Source: Mactra quadrangularis | Taxonomy: Eukaryota; Mollusca; Bivalvia; Venerida; Mactridae | Assembly (NCBI GenBank): GCA_025267735.1 | Contig: CM046301.1 | Coordinates: forward strand, 13,638,190-13,702,189 | Length of the DNA stretch: 64,000 bases | Direction: 5' to 3' | Part shown: piece by piece, positions 49,480 through 61,429 of the stretch | Numbering within the stretch: position 1 is the stretch's first letter | Layout of the letters: the number at the start of each line of letters is the position of its first letter | Made by a program: the position numbers and the translations under genes | The notes under the pieces: model-generated | Databases searched by the model: none | What the model was told of the DNA's origin: nothing | Seen by the model: the letters and a program-made list of their open reading frames with translations, nothing else

Positions 49480-49550
49480 ACGAGCCACTGGCTATCTAAT
49501 GGTTACCATGCAGTCCAACGCTTTAACCACTAGGCAACGCAAGCCACTCA
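49480..49550 (-). repeat. tRNA-like SINE head remnant
   Basis: The minus strand reads TTGCGTTGCCTAGTGGTTAA, then AGCGTTGGACTGCATGG. It is A-box-like; the B box is degraded. Confidence 0.45.
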
Positions 49551-49859
49551 GGAATACGATAGCTGCATTAATAATTGTAGAATGGTAGCGGACACAAGTA
49601 ACTTTTTAGTAATACTGACTGCAGAAATTCCATGATTGGATCGTTTAAAAACAAATATACATGTTGGGGTTAAGCATTTCTTACGTCATGACGTGAAAAC
49701 AGCTATTAACTAAGCCGCTTCTGTTTATCTTTCCCATATTTTACCAATAAAAAATGGTCATCCTTGGTGTATTTATTTTCAGTTGATTAGCGCGTACCTA
49801 AACCCCTCATAAAGACCTTCTTTTATGTCATCTCTCTGGTAGATTATTCACGACAGAAT

Positions 49860-50520
49860 ATCGCAGGGGCCATCATGCATTAGGAACCTTTTGATCATTT
49901 AAATAACAATATCTTTAAAAAAAGATATTCGACGCCGTGAAAGGTTCATTTTGTTTGTAATATATATGTTATGCTTCAGACCCATGAAATTGTGGCTTGT
50001 AGCGAACCCGCACATGCAGGCAGCCGTAGGCCGTGGGAAGCCTTGCGTATTAAGGTGACGATACGCACATGGCACAAAACAACACACCCGTACGGAGCCG
50101 TAGCTGGAAGATATGCAAGTTTAATCCATACTTGGCCCCGATTGTGTTCACGATTTGACTTTGAAACTGATACGTGTATCCATTGCTCATCTCACGGACT
50201 CTGGTAAAAACGTAACAGTCCGTACGGGTACGCAAGAGTTCGTACGAGTCCTTGCGGAGCTTGATCGCACGGCACCCGTACGGTGCCGTCACGGTTTTTT
50301 ATGTTTATGGGACTGTAGCATTAGCCAACAAATATCCCATTTTCACAAAATGTTCCTGCATATTGAAAATATGGGCACATAGTTTTTAATCTCTCAGTTC
50401 CAGAAGCGAATTTTATAGGACAAATAGAATTGGTAGAGCAAATTGTATTGGTCAAGATGTAGTTCAAAAGTTGGCTTGGACAGCTGCACCAAAAACGCAC
50501 CCTCATGATAAGTTCTTCCG
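49860..50520. repeat. Diverged copy of the 54-56 kb repeat, with GC-rich insert
   Basis: The flanks (ATCTTTAAAAAAAGATATTC...; CTTGGACAGCTGCACC) match 54160-54420. The middle (49985-50300) is an unusually GC-rich block with repeated ACCCGTACGG(A/T)GCCGT words not seen in the other copies. Confidence 0.55.
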
Positions 50521-51166
50521 TAATTTATTCATATTTCACAATTTCTAATGATATTACTTGATGTGCCCACCACTTCTTATAAGTAATCCAAGAAAGTGAA
50601 ATAGAGGAAAAACAAGCGTGCACGCATATATATTAGTTATTGGTTTAGATCACGTGACTACAGATCCTGAATAAATGCATTCTATATATAGAAGGTGAAG
50701 TAATGGATACCAGTTAGACCGTTTGTGAACAGAATGGAATAAATGTGTATATGCGTTTTCATTCGACAGAACAGTTCAGAACAGAGTAGTAAAGCAATTA
50801 ATTTTTAACAGCATAAACACTCATGGAAATTTCAAACATCGTTATTTGAAAGAGTTTGACATGTACAGAATAATTAAATCGTACAAAATGCTTTGGACAT
50901 AGAACATTTTTGGTGAGCAAACGGTGGGTACCTAGCTTTACCGCAAAACTGTAAAAACGACGGGAAAACAAGTTTGGTCCCGCTTCGTTTTCAATTTACC
51001 AATATTAAATTCTTGCGTGAATCCAAATTACGGCTTAGCAAAACTATGGTCCAGCTGGTGTTATACAACCGAGGAAAGGGAATTTCAAGCCCTTTTAGAA
51101 GATACCAAAGTCAATATGTAATGTGAGATGTGAATGGAGAAATCAATAAGAAAACTAAGTACTTAC

Positions 51167-51192
51167 ATATCGTGAGTTGACGCGTTCGCCAT
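51167..51192 (-). other. Possible start of an unidentified minus-strand gene
   Basis: An ATG in strong context (CAAGATGGCG) opens eight codons (MANASTHD) and then meets a good donor, AT|GTAAGT. Joining it directly to the large gene's exon 1 puts that exon out of frame. It would have to belong to another transcript, be a short upstream ORF, or be chance. Confidence 0.2.
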
Positions 51193-52350
51193 CTTGAAAT
51201 ACTTCTTTCTTTTCTAACGTACACCGTTACCATACAACTTAAACGCCTGGTGAATGTCGTCATTTTCAGTAGACAAACCTTTTCTAGTTCAAATTATAGA
51301 GATGGCCTAAGCACCGCACCATACTTTTTCAAATAACAAAAAATATGGTCGATAATGTGGATAAAGATTACTTCAGTCTTTGCTGACGGTAAAATGGTCT
51401 TAAAAGCGTCTTATATTTCCATGTGATAAGTTAGATTTTAGATTAATTGTTGCTGTGTGAGATATAGGACTCAAACATAATTAGTATGAGTTAGCCACGT
51501 CTTAACTTCGGTTTAAAGTATGCTTAGATTATAGATATAAATGTACCGAAACCTAGTTTTCTCTAAATTTTCCAGTTGGCTTTCATCCGACAGTATGGCC
51601 ATATCAATTACCAAAAAAACATAACCGTTAACACTGCTTGCTTTTGGCAACGTTAAACAATACATGTATACACAAGAAAAGATTAATGCAAACCATAAAA
51701 TACCGCCGGAAAGGGGTGCCATTATGTGTACATACGTCAAAAGGGAAGACAAAGATATATGCGGCAAAAAATACTTCCAGCTATATTGTCAAACCTATTT
51801 TGACTTAATGGCGATCTCCATGAGTGAGTTAGACAGTAATTACACACTTAACAGCCGAAAAGTTCAGCATGCAGAGATGTCTACAGTATCTGTCAGTAAC
51901 TTACTAGTACAACTAATTAACTTTTACATCATGCATTTTGCGCTTAACCCGATCTAAAATTCTCAGCTCTCCCACTTGCTTATTTAGGTACCGCGAGTCT
52001 GTAGCAAATCTGTTCACGGAGACGTGCGTTAAATATGTACGGTACGTGTCTTTTAGCCTGAACCTCAATTTAGGGCAGCAGATATTTTACAATGTCTTAA
52101 AATATAAATTAAGGATAAAATGCTTTTTAAAATGCTCCCTAAAAAGCACGAAATTTTATTGCATTACTAAAAAACTAAAATTAATACAATTTCTCACTGT
52201 CAACATTTGTAAATAAAAAAGAAGGGCGCAATTAAAAGAAATCATGAACTGCTCCTACCGTGGTCATCAGTTTCAGACGACTCCAATATACCACCGAACG
52301 TCATTCGTATATTCCCCTGCTTGTTCTATTTTTATGATCCTATTTCAACT

Positions 52351-52657
52351 TGTTTGTTTTCGTTGGGTTTAACGCCATAGCAACACATATTAGGTCATAT
52401 AACGGCGGTCAGTCAACCTACACACTCCTCCCGGAAAGGCTAAATCTCTGGATTTAGCTGTTAACCGACTACTATGCGCATACTTTCGTCAGTGACTGAC
52501 AACTGCCCTACATAATTAAAAATCATTGGTAGGAGGGAGAATAGCCGTAGGAATAATTTCATGACCAAGCTCCACGAAAGTAAGGCCCGCCCGGGAATCG
52601 AACCCGCGACCCCTCGATAAGTAGACTTGTGTGCTACCAACTGAGCTAGCCGGGCTC
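52351..52657 (-). repeat. tRNA-derived SINE (family 1, copy 2)
   Basis: The minus-strand head has TAGCTCAGTTGG (52648-52637) and GGTTCGATTCC (52604-52594). The 3' tail, read on the plus strand, starts TGTTTGTTTTCGTTGGGTTT. It is a full-length partner of 236-515. Confidence 0.85.
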
Positions 52658-52764
52658 CTATTTCAGACATCCCCCTGTGTTAATTTTTCGAAGTGCTTTA
52701 TCATATAAATTAATTTTAGCTTGATCATTAAACACTAGATTATGCACTCTGATGTCACCTTCCT

Positions 52765-52905
52765 GTACAAAGTACTGAGCGATTGGAAGTTAGCCTCTTG
52801 CACAAGGAAACAACTAACCTTATTTGGGTGAGATTCGAACCAACGCGGATTTGGTCTTCCAATGATTACCAGTCCAACGTCGTAACCATAAGCGGCCGCC
52901 ACGGT
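52765..52905 (-). repeat. tRNA-like SINE (family 3, second copy)
   Basis: It contains GAGATTCGAACCAACGCGGA and AACCATAAGCGGCC on the plus strand, matching the head of 46495-46660, with an upstream CACAAGGAAACAACTAACC body. Confidence 0.6.
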
Positions 52906-53822
52906 TTCTAGTTGACTCGATACCGTGTTTGACGCATATGGTCGTAACCACTAGCTTTTGTCCTTTCCCTTTTCAGCGTTTTTTTTCTTCAGTTTCGCCA
53001 TCTACTCGTACTTCTGTATTTTGACTGAATTACAAGCAACTGAAAAAGCGACTTTGTTCTTTAATCTAACAGATGTGAACCTTAGTCATGGTTTAACGAC
53101 AGTACGTGGGTACAATTTCTATTTTGTGCGCATTTTTATAATGCCTGTTGAAATATGGACTTGATTTTGTCTACAGCCTTGGTTTCGAGACAGTTTACGT
53201 TTAAATACGAATAGAGAAATGACAAAGTAGATTATAAAATTGCGTTTAATTTTAGTTTCACGAGTATGGTATTGTTACTCGCGCTACGGACGAGATATCC
53301 AGTGTGACATAACAAACTTTATCAAGCAAGAAGGATGATGTATTCTCTTTTATCTAATCAAATACTTCAACATAATGGTTCTTGAGCTGATAATTATGTT
53401 CATAACGACAAACAACCATTGGTTGTTTTGTTCATTCAATAGTTGATTCATAATAACATGCCCGAGCAAAGTCATAATGAGTACATGTAAAACATTGTAG
53501 AATTCAGTGCTACTGAAACTGCGTTTTGTGGAGGTACAAAGAGGGCATTGTTTTGGACAACATTTAATACTTGTTTATTACCAATCTTTTGTACTAATAA
53601 TACTTCTTAGTTTATGACACGTTTCCTTCTCAAACTTACATATAGTCAAAATTGGCGTTATCTTTTGAGCGGAACTTTTCTGTAAATAGAAATACTCATA
53701 TGTATCGAATGACACGTGTGTCCCTTAGCGACATTGTACACTACTTATTTTATAATCTTTTATCATTTATCGTTTATTTCCATCGGACCCCATATTTATT
53801 CATTTGTATTTTGTTGCTTTTC

Positions 53823-54082
53823 TAGCGGGGGGGTCAGGGGGGTCCGGATCCCCCCTAAGAATTAGTGTATTTTTTGACTGTAAGTCATTTTTAAGTAGCA
53901 TGAAGCAATTTTTCTTAGTGCTTAACATAGATTTAATGGTCATGTAGCTTTTTTATTATTAATATGTTGCATTTTTCTACAATATGTGTATAATGTGGTT
54001 GTGGTTCGAAAGTTTGGACCCCCCCCCTAAAAAAGTTCGGACCCCCCCCCCCCTAGAAAAAATCCTGGATCCGCCCCTGGCT
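53823..54082. mobile_element. Likely hAT-type MITE with poly-C/G runs
   Basis: The right end AATCCTGGATCCGCCCCTGG is the widespread CAGGGGCGGATCCAGG-type end of nonautonomous hAT elements. The left part has GGGGGGTCCGGATCCCCCC. Long C runs (CCCCCCCCCC) at 54019-54052 are present. The left terminus is eroded. Confidence 0.5.
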
Positions 54083-54159
54083 GTTCTGTTCTTATCTTCC
54101 TGTTCAATTATTTTCTGTCGAAAACTAATTGTCATTTCCTTTCAAATTAACAAAAAAAA

Positions 54160-54860
54160 ATCTTCTTGAAATGCATCAACGAAATCCTCTGACAAAGTTC
54201 ATCTATCATGCAGATTATGCGCTCTAGCTGTAACAAGACATATTTTTATTAAAGATATTCAGCGCTGTGCCAGGTTCATAGTGTTAAAGTTTATTCATTC
54301 CTCAATACCGGGATAGAATTTCAATAGACATGCAGGAATGATAGTGGAAATTGTATTTGTTAAAAATAATTCAAAATTTGGCTTAGACAACTGCGCCGAA
54401 AAAACACTGTCGGCATAGTCTGACGTTTACAAGCGTTTAAATTATACACTATATTGAACGACGTAAGACTCATAAATAATAAAGTTAGTACAAGTACATC
54501 AAATGATGACTATATTTTATAATAGAATCGATTAAAATAATTCCCAGCAAGTACTCGAATTGTATTCAGTTTAAAAAAGATAAAGAACACAGCTATCAAC
54601 AACCAATATGTCGTTTTTGATTAACTATACAGGGATTATACCCGCAGAGAAAATGCACCTTAGTTCTGGGATAATAAAATGATTAAAGATAAGCTAAAAC
54701 CAAAGATGATTTAATACGAGTTGAGCTATCTTTAATGCAATCTTTATTTTTAAGTGTCATAAATCACTTTCCCAAACCCTTAGGTGTACATATATGTATT
54801 GCTATGTATTAAATTCTTAAAAAATCTGCTGAACGCCACTCAGCAATCTCTGTACGTATG
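54160..54860. repeat. Dispersed repeat, block A
   Basis: Aligns by eye with 55120-55240 plus 56070-56640 in direct orientation. Shared words include CAGCTATCAAC, CCAATATGTCGTTTTTGATT and CCGCAGAGAAAATGCACCTT. No coding sequence. Confidence 0.8.
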
Positions 54861-55119
54861 CCCTCCGTTGTAAATTGTGCCATTTGGAACTCGAAGGCAA
54901 TTTTTACGCAAATGTAACTTATACTCAGCAGCTTTACTTCTATACGATCGGAACCATTCAATTATTTTGTATTTTGTTGGGTTAACCTCTTGCTGTGCAA
55001 CATGTACCTAAGTTAAAAATAATAATAGAGCTATTCTGTTCTGTTCTGGTTGTAGAAAATGGAAAAATAAGTATCAATTTCTTTTCATATGAACAAAAAA
55101 GAAAATCCTCATTTAAAAC

Positions 55120-56640
55120 GAATTGCAAAATTAGACGACAACGCATCAGCGAAACCCTCTGACAAAAAGTCCATCAATAATGCAGATTATGTGCTTTAAT
55201 AGTAACAAGAAATGTCTTTAAAAAAGACAAACGGCGTCGATTTAAAAACAAGAGGGCCCAAAGAGCCCTGGGTGCTCACCTGAGGAAAAGGTCAAAGGTC
55301 ACAGAAATTGCCGTACACTGATAACCTGCAGCTTGTGAGCATATCTGACCTTGGTGAAATCGACCGTTAATAATCCTTACCATTGTTTTGATCTCCGTTG
55401 CCCGTTCAATGTTGTTTACTTCTAACCGCCTTCTAACCGCATTGCAACGCATTCTTTCCCAGTTTACACTATTACACTAAAAGTAGTTCTGGAATTAATT
55501 GCAATATATCTTTCTCTTGAAACCAGATTGCGTGCTGTATTCGTTTTTCATAAACAATACATGAAATTATACATCATTAATGCTACAAAACAAAAATTAT
55601 GAATTTATTCTTAAAAGTTACGTACCAATAACTCTGCGGATTAATAAATATATGTGGAGCTGTGACTCTCAAAGTGTAAACCCCGGAAACTGGACGTAGT
55701 GAGGCTAACTTAATAATTATTGGGTAATATGTCAGACTTTTTACTAGAAACCGGTTCACATCTGGAGACGTAATTCATTTTACCCATAAAATATTGTGTT
55801 TGACACGTAACTTTTTATTGTTACAATATAAAAAAACACTTTGGAAAGCAATAGAAGTCTACCCAAAAAAAATAATCTACGAACGAAGCAAAATTTCGTA
55901 AAACACTGCATTACAATAGTGTGGCCTTTATTTTTTCGCGCGTGTCAGGGCCATCCAATCGAAGAGGGGATTTTCTCTGTTTCCCCCGTACGTCATTTTC
56001 AGTGCTTATAAAATCATCCAATAGAACGGCGGATTTCCGAAATCCCAGACAGACGTCATTATACAGAAATGTAGATCAAAATCCAGCTTAGACAGCTACG
56101 CCGAAAAAACAATACTGTCAGTATAGTCTGACGTAAGCGTTTATTATATACGAGATAAAACGACGTAATTACTATTCATAAATAATAAGTACAAGTGCAT
56201 CAAATGACAATCTCCGTAAACAGATATCCTGTAGAGCGTTGTCGGAAAAGTTTAGATCGGGTTTTAATCAGATTGATCAAATGATGACTGTATTTTATAA
56301 TAGAATCGATTAAATAATTCCCAGCAAGTACTCGGATTGTATTCAGATTAAAATAGATAAAGAACACAGCTATCAACTACCAATATGTCGTTTTTGATTA
56401 ACTATACATGGATTATACCCGCAGAGAAAATGCACCTTAGTTCTGGGATAATAAAATGATTAAAGATAAGCTAAAACCAAAGATGATTTAATACAAAGTT
56501 GATCTTACCACTAGTGCAATCTTTATTTTTAAGAGTGACGAATCACTTTCTCATACTCTTAGGTGATTTTACATATATTGTCAATTTGTCATGTATCAAA
56601 TTTTTTTAAAAATCTGCTAAACGCAACTCAGCCATCTTTG
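55120..56640. repeat. Dispersed repeat, block B, interrupted by a second element
   Basis: The two flanks match block A. The insert starts near 55250 with ACAAGAGGGCCCAAAGAGCC, then CTGGGTGCTCACCTGAGG, a phrase I associate with a common bivalve interspersed repeat (memory, unverified). A further insert of about 70 bp (56206-56278) splits ATCAAATGA-like flanks. Confidence 0.7.
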
Positions 56641-56672
56641 TATGCCCTCTGTTGTACATTTTGCTTGTTTTA

Positions 56673-56876
56673 GGCCACAACAAGTTGATTATGTGTTTTT
56701 TTTTCTGAGGAGAAAATGGGAAAAAAATTAAAAAAACCTTAATTCAGTTGCTTTTTATAGCTGTTAGATCAATTTTTTTATGAGAGAGCGAGGAAATAAA
56801 AATAGTTTTTCTGTAAAAACCGTCAAAATCAATGTGTGAGCGAATCGATAGAACACATTAGCAACTTGTTGTGGCC
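56673..56876. mobile_element. PIF/Harbinger-like MITE (204 bp)
   Basis: Perfect 15-bp terminal inverted repeats GGCCACAACAAGTTG are flanked on both sides by TTA (56670-56672 and 56877-56879). A 3-bp TTA/TAA target duplication plus a GG-starting terminus is the Harbinger signature. No ORF. Confidence 0.8.
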
Positions 56877-57080
56877 TTAGCTCAGTCTAGATTGTTGGGT
56901 ATGCCTATTTTCCGTAACCTATAGGAGGTATTTTCAGGTTGAGCGGATTTTGTTCTTAATATGGTTTAGTATAAATCGCATTACTTTCAAAATTGTAGGG
57001 GCTGGGCAACCCTTCTCCTCTTCCTATGAACATGAAATCTACACAGTACCTACCTAAATTACCTTTATTGTTCCTTTTTT

Positions 57081-57198
57081 CTCAACTGTCAAAACATGAA
57101 TAATTTCACGGTGACTTCGTGCTCTTTGTCTAATACTCGTGATATTGAAATAGCGTGTAATCATTCACCGTGAAATTATTCAAGCTTTGACAGTTGAG
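57081..57198. repeat. Inverted repeat (hairpin), 34-bp arms
   Basis: CTCAACTGTCAAAACATGAA, then TAATTTCACGGTGA, is mirrored at 57165-57198. A single related arm occurs in the intron between exons 44 and 45 near 9211-9246 (GGAATTATTCAAACTATGAC), so the family is dispersed. Confidence 0.85.
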
Positions 57199-57199
57199 G

Positions 57200-59030
57200 A
57201 AAAATGGACTATAATAACAATAAACCACAAAACTGGTAAACTTTTTAAAAGGAGCAAACATTCAACTATGTTCCATAAATGGTGAAATATTAAAAGTTAT
57301 GGTACAAATAACTACCTTTATGGCGTGTTTTCTGATATTTTACTCACGCTCATCTCGAGAAGTCATGTGGTTTAGGCAACGTGGTATTGATTAACAATTA
57401 ACGGGTTGTAACAAACACTGGGCGCGCTTCTGATACAGTTGGTCTGTGAGCGCTCTGTGACCTACAGCTAAGCTACACATTCTTTATTTACCGATCGAAC
57501 ACGACTGTTCTAGGATAGCGCTAGCCAGCGCTTTGACTTTCGGTACGCTTCGTTCATCATAAGTAATTTAAGTACACTACTCAAAGTTCTAAACCGCCAT
57601 TAAATAGAATTGAATAACTTGAACACCAGTTAATTTACAAACACGAAATTGTGCATGGTAGTCAATTACAAGTTACAGAATTTATTTTGCCAATACCGAA
57701 ACTGCTATTAGCAATCTGCGATGAATTAGAACGAGAGTGACTATCTCGATAAAAAGAGCACGAAATTTCTATACAATAAACTATACATATTTTCTATTCG
57801 TTCCAATTGTTATGCATGGTAAGACATTAGAAAAACACGAAACATGGCGAAAATGTCATCTGAAGAACGCGCTATCACAGTTTGAATGATCGAAGCTGGT
57901 TGGTCACATTACGTATCAAGTTGAAAGTGTGATTTTTCCAATTTGGGGCCTGTTACTTTTTCGTTAATTTTGTACGTTATAATAACCTGATATAATTGAA
58001 ATATTGAAATGAACGTTATAATAAATGCAATAAATGTTATAATAGTAAAACAAACCCTTCCCTAACCATTTAGAAAAAAACAACATACATACTAGTATCT
58101 AGTGGCGATATAGAACTTGTGGGTGGTGTACGTGCTTTTAAATAGAGGTACCTGGGGGCGACGCGCTAGCTAGCGATATTCTTCGGAAATTGGTCAAACA
58201 TGTCTGGGCGAACACATATCAAAGAAGCAAAATAAGAATTAAATATACCATACACATATGCACGTGAGTGTACTAAGTGACCTATACATAATAGAAGTAT
58301 AATAGATAAATATAATAGATATAATATATAATAGATATTTGCATTCACCGATACAATGCCGATCATGGAACATTATAAACAAATACGGTGATGGATTGAA
58401 TACTAAAAGCAATATCATTAAAAAATCTCGACTTAAAAGCCACGTCACAACAAATGGTGGCGAGTGAGTAAAAGAAACAGATAAAGAGACATAGACAATG
58501 TGAATTAATTGCTACAATATTGTAGTCACGTTCAACAAATTTGAGAAGATCAGCCGGTAGTGTGTCTGAATGTCGACCCAGTTCCATTGGTTCGACTTGG
58601 AGTGGGACAGTCGTTTATTATACCAATAGCAGTGTTTAAGTATAATTTTAGTCGTATTTTTTTCGGCCAAACGATTGACAAATCAAAGTGACATAAATCA
58701 GCTACCAAACATCGCCGAAGTCTTGATTTATCAGTAATACCTAACATAGTGTGCTTATATATATGAAACTAATTGATTTAAATTTCGATCAGTACTCATC
58801 TTTTAACCAATATAAGTGAAATTCAAAGAGTAATCGGTTTTAATTTCATATTATATTATCTTAATTTTACCAAATATGTTTACATGTGGATTAAAGAAAA
58901 TCTTCACTTTCTTTAACATTGTCATACCGTCTATTTAATTAGAACAAAATTATCAAAGTCTCTGATAGGGAATACAAATTAAAAGATGGGTAAATCAATC
59001 AATGAATATCGGTCATCTCGAGATGTGTTA
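57200..59030. other. Intergenic, nothing assigned
   Basis: I see no gene-like ORF. A phrase near 58660-58720 (GATTGACAAATCAAAGTGAC, then ATAAATCAGCTACCAAAC) weakly resembles 7800-7855 and may be a shared repeat end. Confidence 0.35.
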
Positions 59031-59110
59031 TTATGTTTTAGTTTAGTTTAACTCCGTAGCAACACATTGTTTAGGTCATATCACGACGGCCAGTCAAGCT
59101 ACGAAATTAG

Positions 59111-59408
59111 CGTGTTCAATTACACAAAACGTTACAGAACGTTACATAACGATACATTCGGAACTCCTCGGCCATTCGCTGCGAATAACCTTATCTAATA
59201 CACAAATATGAGATCGTTAAGGCAATGAGTGATGTTTCAAAATTTACGGACTAAAAACGAAACATCACTCAATGCCTAAACAATCATATATTTTTTTACT
59301 TTAACACCGGTAGTTTCAAAATATGTTCGAGATTATTCAAAGCGAATGGCCGAGGAGTTCCGAATGTATCGTTACGGAACGTTTTGTAACGTTCGCGGTA
59401 ACTGAACG
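59111..59408. mobile_element. Foldback MITE with nested inner stem
   Basis: Outer arms of about 78 bp (best part GATACATTCGGAACTCCTCG, then GCCATTCGCT) are at 59111-59189 and 59332-59408. An inner stem, AGGCAATGAGTGATGTTT with AAACATCACTCAATGCCT, lies at 59221-59278. A SINE-tail fragment (GTAGCAACACATTGTTTAGG) abuts on the left. Confidence 0.8.
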
Positions 59409-59808
59409 CAAGGCAGATGCCATGTACAACCATTTTTTCCGTTTTTACAACCAATAGTTCTGTTGGACAAGCAAAACCTATAAAACAAGATATAGTGCTT
59501 GCTACTTAAATAACCTCTTCGGACAATCACTTTCATAACCGTAGACTGCTACTCATCGGAAAACTCCATAAATAAGAGTTCCGAATTAGGTCTACTTCAA
59601 CCTTGTTAATTAACAACACACACGAACCAATAATCATTTTCTTAAAAAAATCATGAAGCGTCACCTTGAAAATTACACAAATGGAATATCTAAATAGCAA
59701 GTAATTGAAGAAATATTAAAATTAGCGTAAATTGATCTGAAAACATTGGTCCACTATACTTACAGTGATCACGTGACTTGTCAGTAACGCGAAATTTGCA
59801 GCAATCAG

Positions 59809-60205
59809 AGGTGCGTTCAACAATGCGAGCGCTCAGTGCGTTGACGAGCGCTCTCGTTATGATCGCGGGTGCCCGCGCGAGTGCTCGCGATTCAGCTCGA
59901 GAGGTGTTTCGCTTAGAAATCAAATATGGCGGCTGGAAAAATTTAAATTTTTATCTCAAAGAATAAACCGTAAAAAGTGGGACGCAAACTTGAGTGTTAC
60001 TTGTTCCACATAACATATCCTCGCACTGCATATAATATAAGTTATTTGGTACAATAAATTGAATTATACTGATTCATTCGTGATTTTCAATAATGTGCTG
60101 TTTGACGCCATCTTGGATTTTACAACGAGGGCTTAAAGTCGTTCAATAGCCTAACAATTCGCGAAGCAGGCGATCGCTCGAGCGCTCGCATTGTTGAACG
60201 CACCT
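59809..60205. mobile_element. MITE with perfect 26-bp terminal inverted repeats (397 bp)
   Basis: The ends read AGGTGCGTTCAACAATGCGA, then GCGCTC, and the exact inverse complement. The element is much richer in CG dinucleotides than its surroundings at both ends. No ORF and no clear target duplication. Confidence 0.9.
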
Positions 60206-60655
60206 TAGTATTCAGCGTACATGAAATTCAAATATGCACTAAATCTAGCTTAAGTAAGCATGCACATTATGTACATTGATAATGATAAGTACCGCATGAC
60301 ATGAAAAATCTGGCTTTGTGTGTGTGTCCTTTTAGTAGCTTGTTATGATTGTTGTCTTAATTTACGATAGGCTTTGTATTGGTTGTTTTAATCAAAGAAA
60401 AAGGAAAGTTTATGAATCTTGAAGTATGACAATACATACTGTGATGGTTATTACAGTGTAAACATGTCAGTTAGAACATACAGGAGACCAAGTATTTAAT
60501 AAATGCTACTTCAATTCCATTGTTCAGTGTATTTCAAAAGTTCTTGGATAAAATCTTGTTAAACCGATTCACAATCGCTCATCATTAAATAAAGAAAAGA
60601 AAGAGTCAATATATAAAATAAATCAAATGATTGCACATGTTATTGTAAATAGTAA

Positions 60656-60695
60656 CACAGAACAGAACAGAACAGAACAGAACAGAACAGAACAG
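60656..60695. repeat. (ACAGA)n microsatellite, likely the 3' tail of a minus-strand retroelement
   Basis: About eight 5-bp units are followed by TACTTTATTTAAGG. On the minus strand this reads ...AAATAAAGTATCTGTTCTGT, a layout expected of a retroelement 3' end. The element body to the right (60700-61430) has no readable RT. Confidence 0.7.
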
Positions 60696-61429
60696 ATACT
60701 TTATTTAAGGATTTGAGCAATACTCGTCACCCAAATAAATATATATATATACAATTACATGCGACATGAAAACATATTTTTAAATATAAACATACAAAAG
60801 AGGGAAAATTACATAGAGTTATATAAAAAAGTTAATTATATTCAGTAAAAGAATTGAAGGTTAATCATAAGTGCCTCCTTTACGTATTTAGATAGTCTAA
60901 AATGGATACATTTGTTTTCAAAAAATAATAATTCAATAAATTTATACATAAAAGGTTAAAACCTAAAGGTAAAACATAAAAATACTTTTTCAGATATTTT
61001 TACACAAGTGCAGTGAAAGTGTGCTAATATAGCCTCAATGTCGTCTATGTATTCAAGAATTGAGATATTTGCCCGAGGGCCCCAGCGAAATGATCGGAAG
61101 TTGCCTCCATACGGATTTTTGTCCAAGAAGGAAGTGTTCCGAAATCAATATTCTGGCTCTAAGCAAGGGTGCCGATGTCTTCCTTAAGGCTCACTTGCCG
61201 TGTTTAACACATGGGTTATATTTTTTCTCGAACTGTCTAATGTCAATGAACGTTTGGAGGGTACTGTATGCAATTAAATTTGTTATCTATGGTTTGTATT
61301 GTTTTGTTTATATAGTCAATTACATAGTTGTTTTCAACAATAGTTTCTCCACTTGACATTAATACATGAAATGCCCTTATTGATAGAATTATATGAGGAA
61401 GCATGAAAACATAAGCTTCGTGTCAGACA

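Noticed and set aside
52461..52670. Minus-strand ORF (RLAQLVAHKSTYRGV...)
   Set aside because: This is a translation of the tRNA-derived SINE head, a common false protein.
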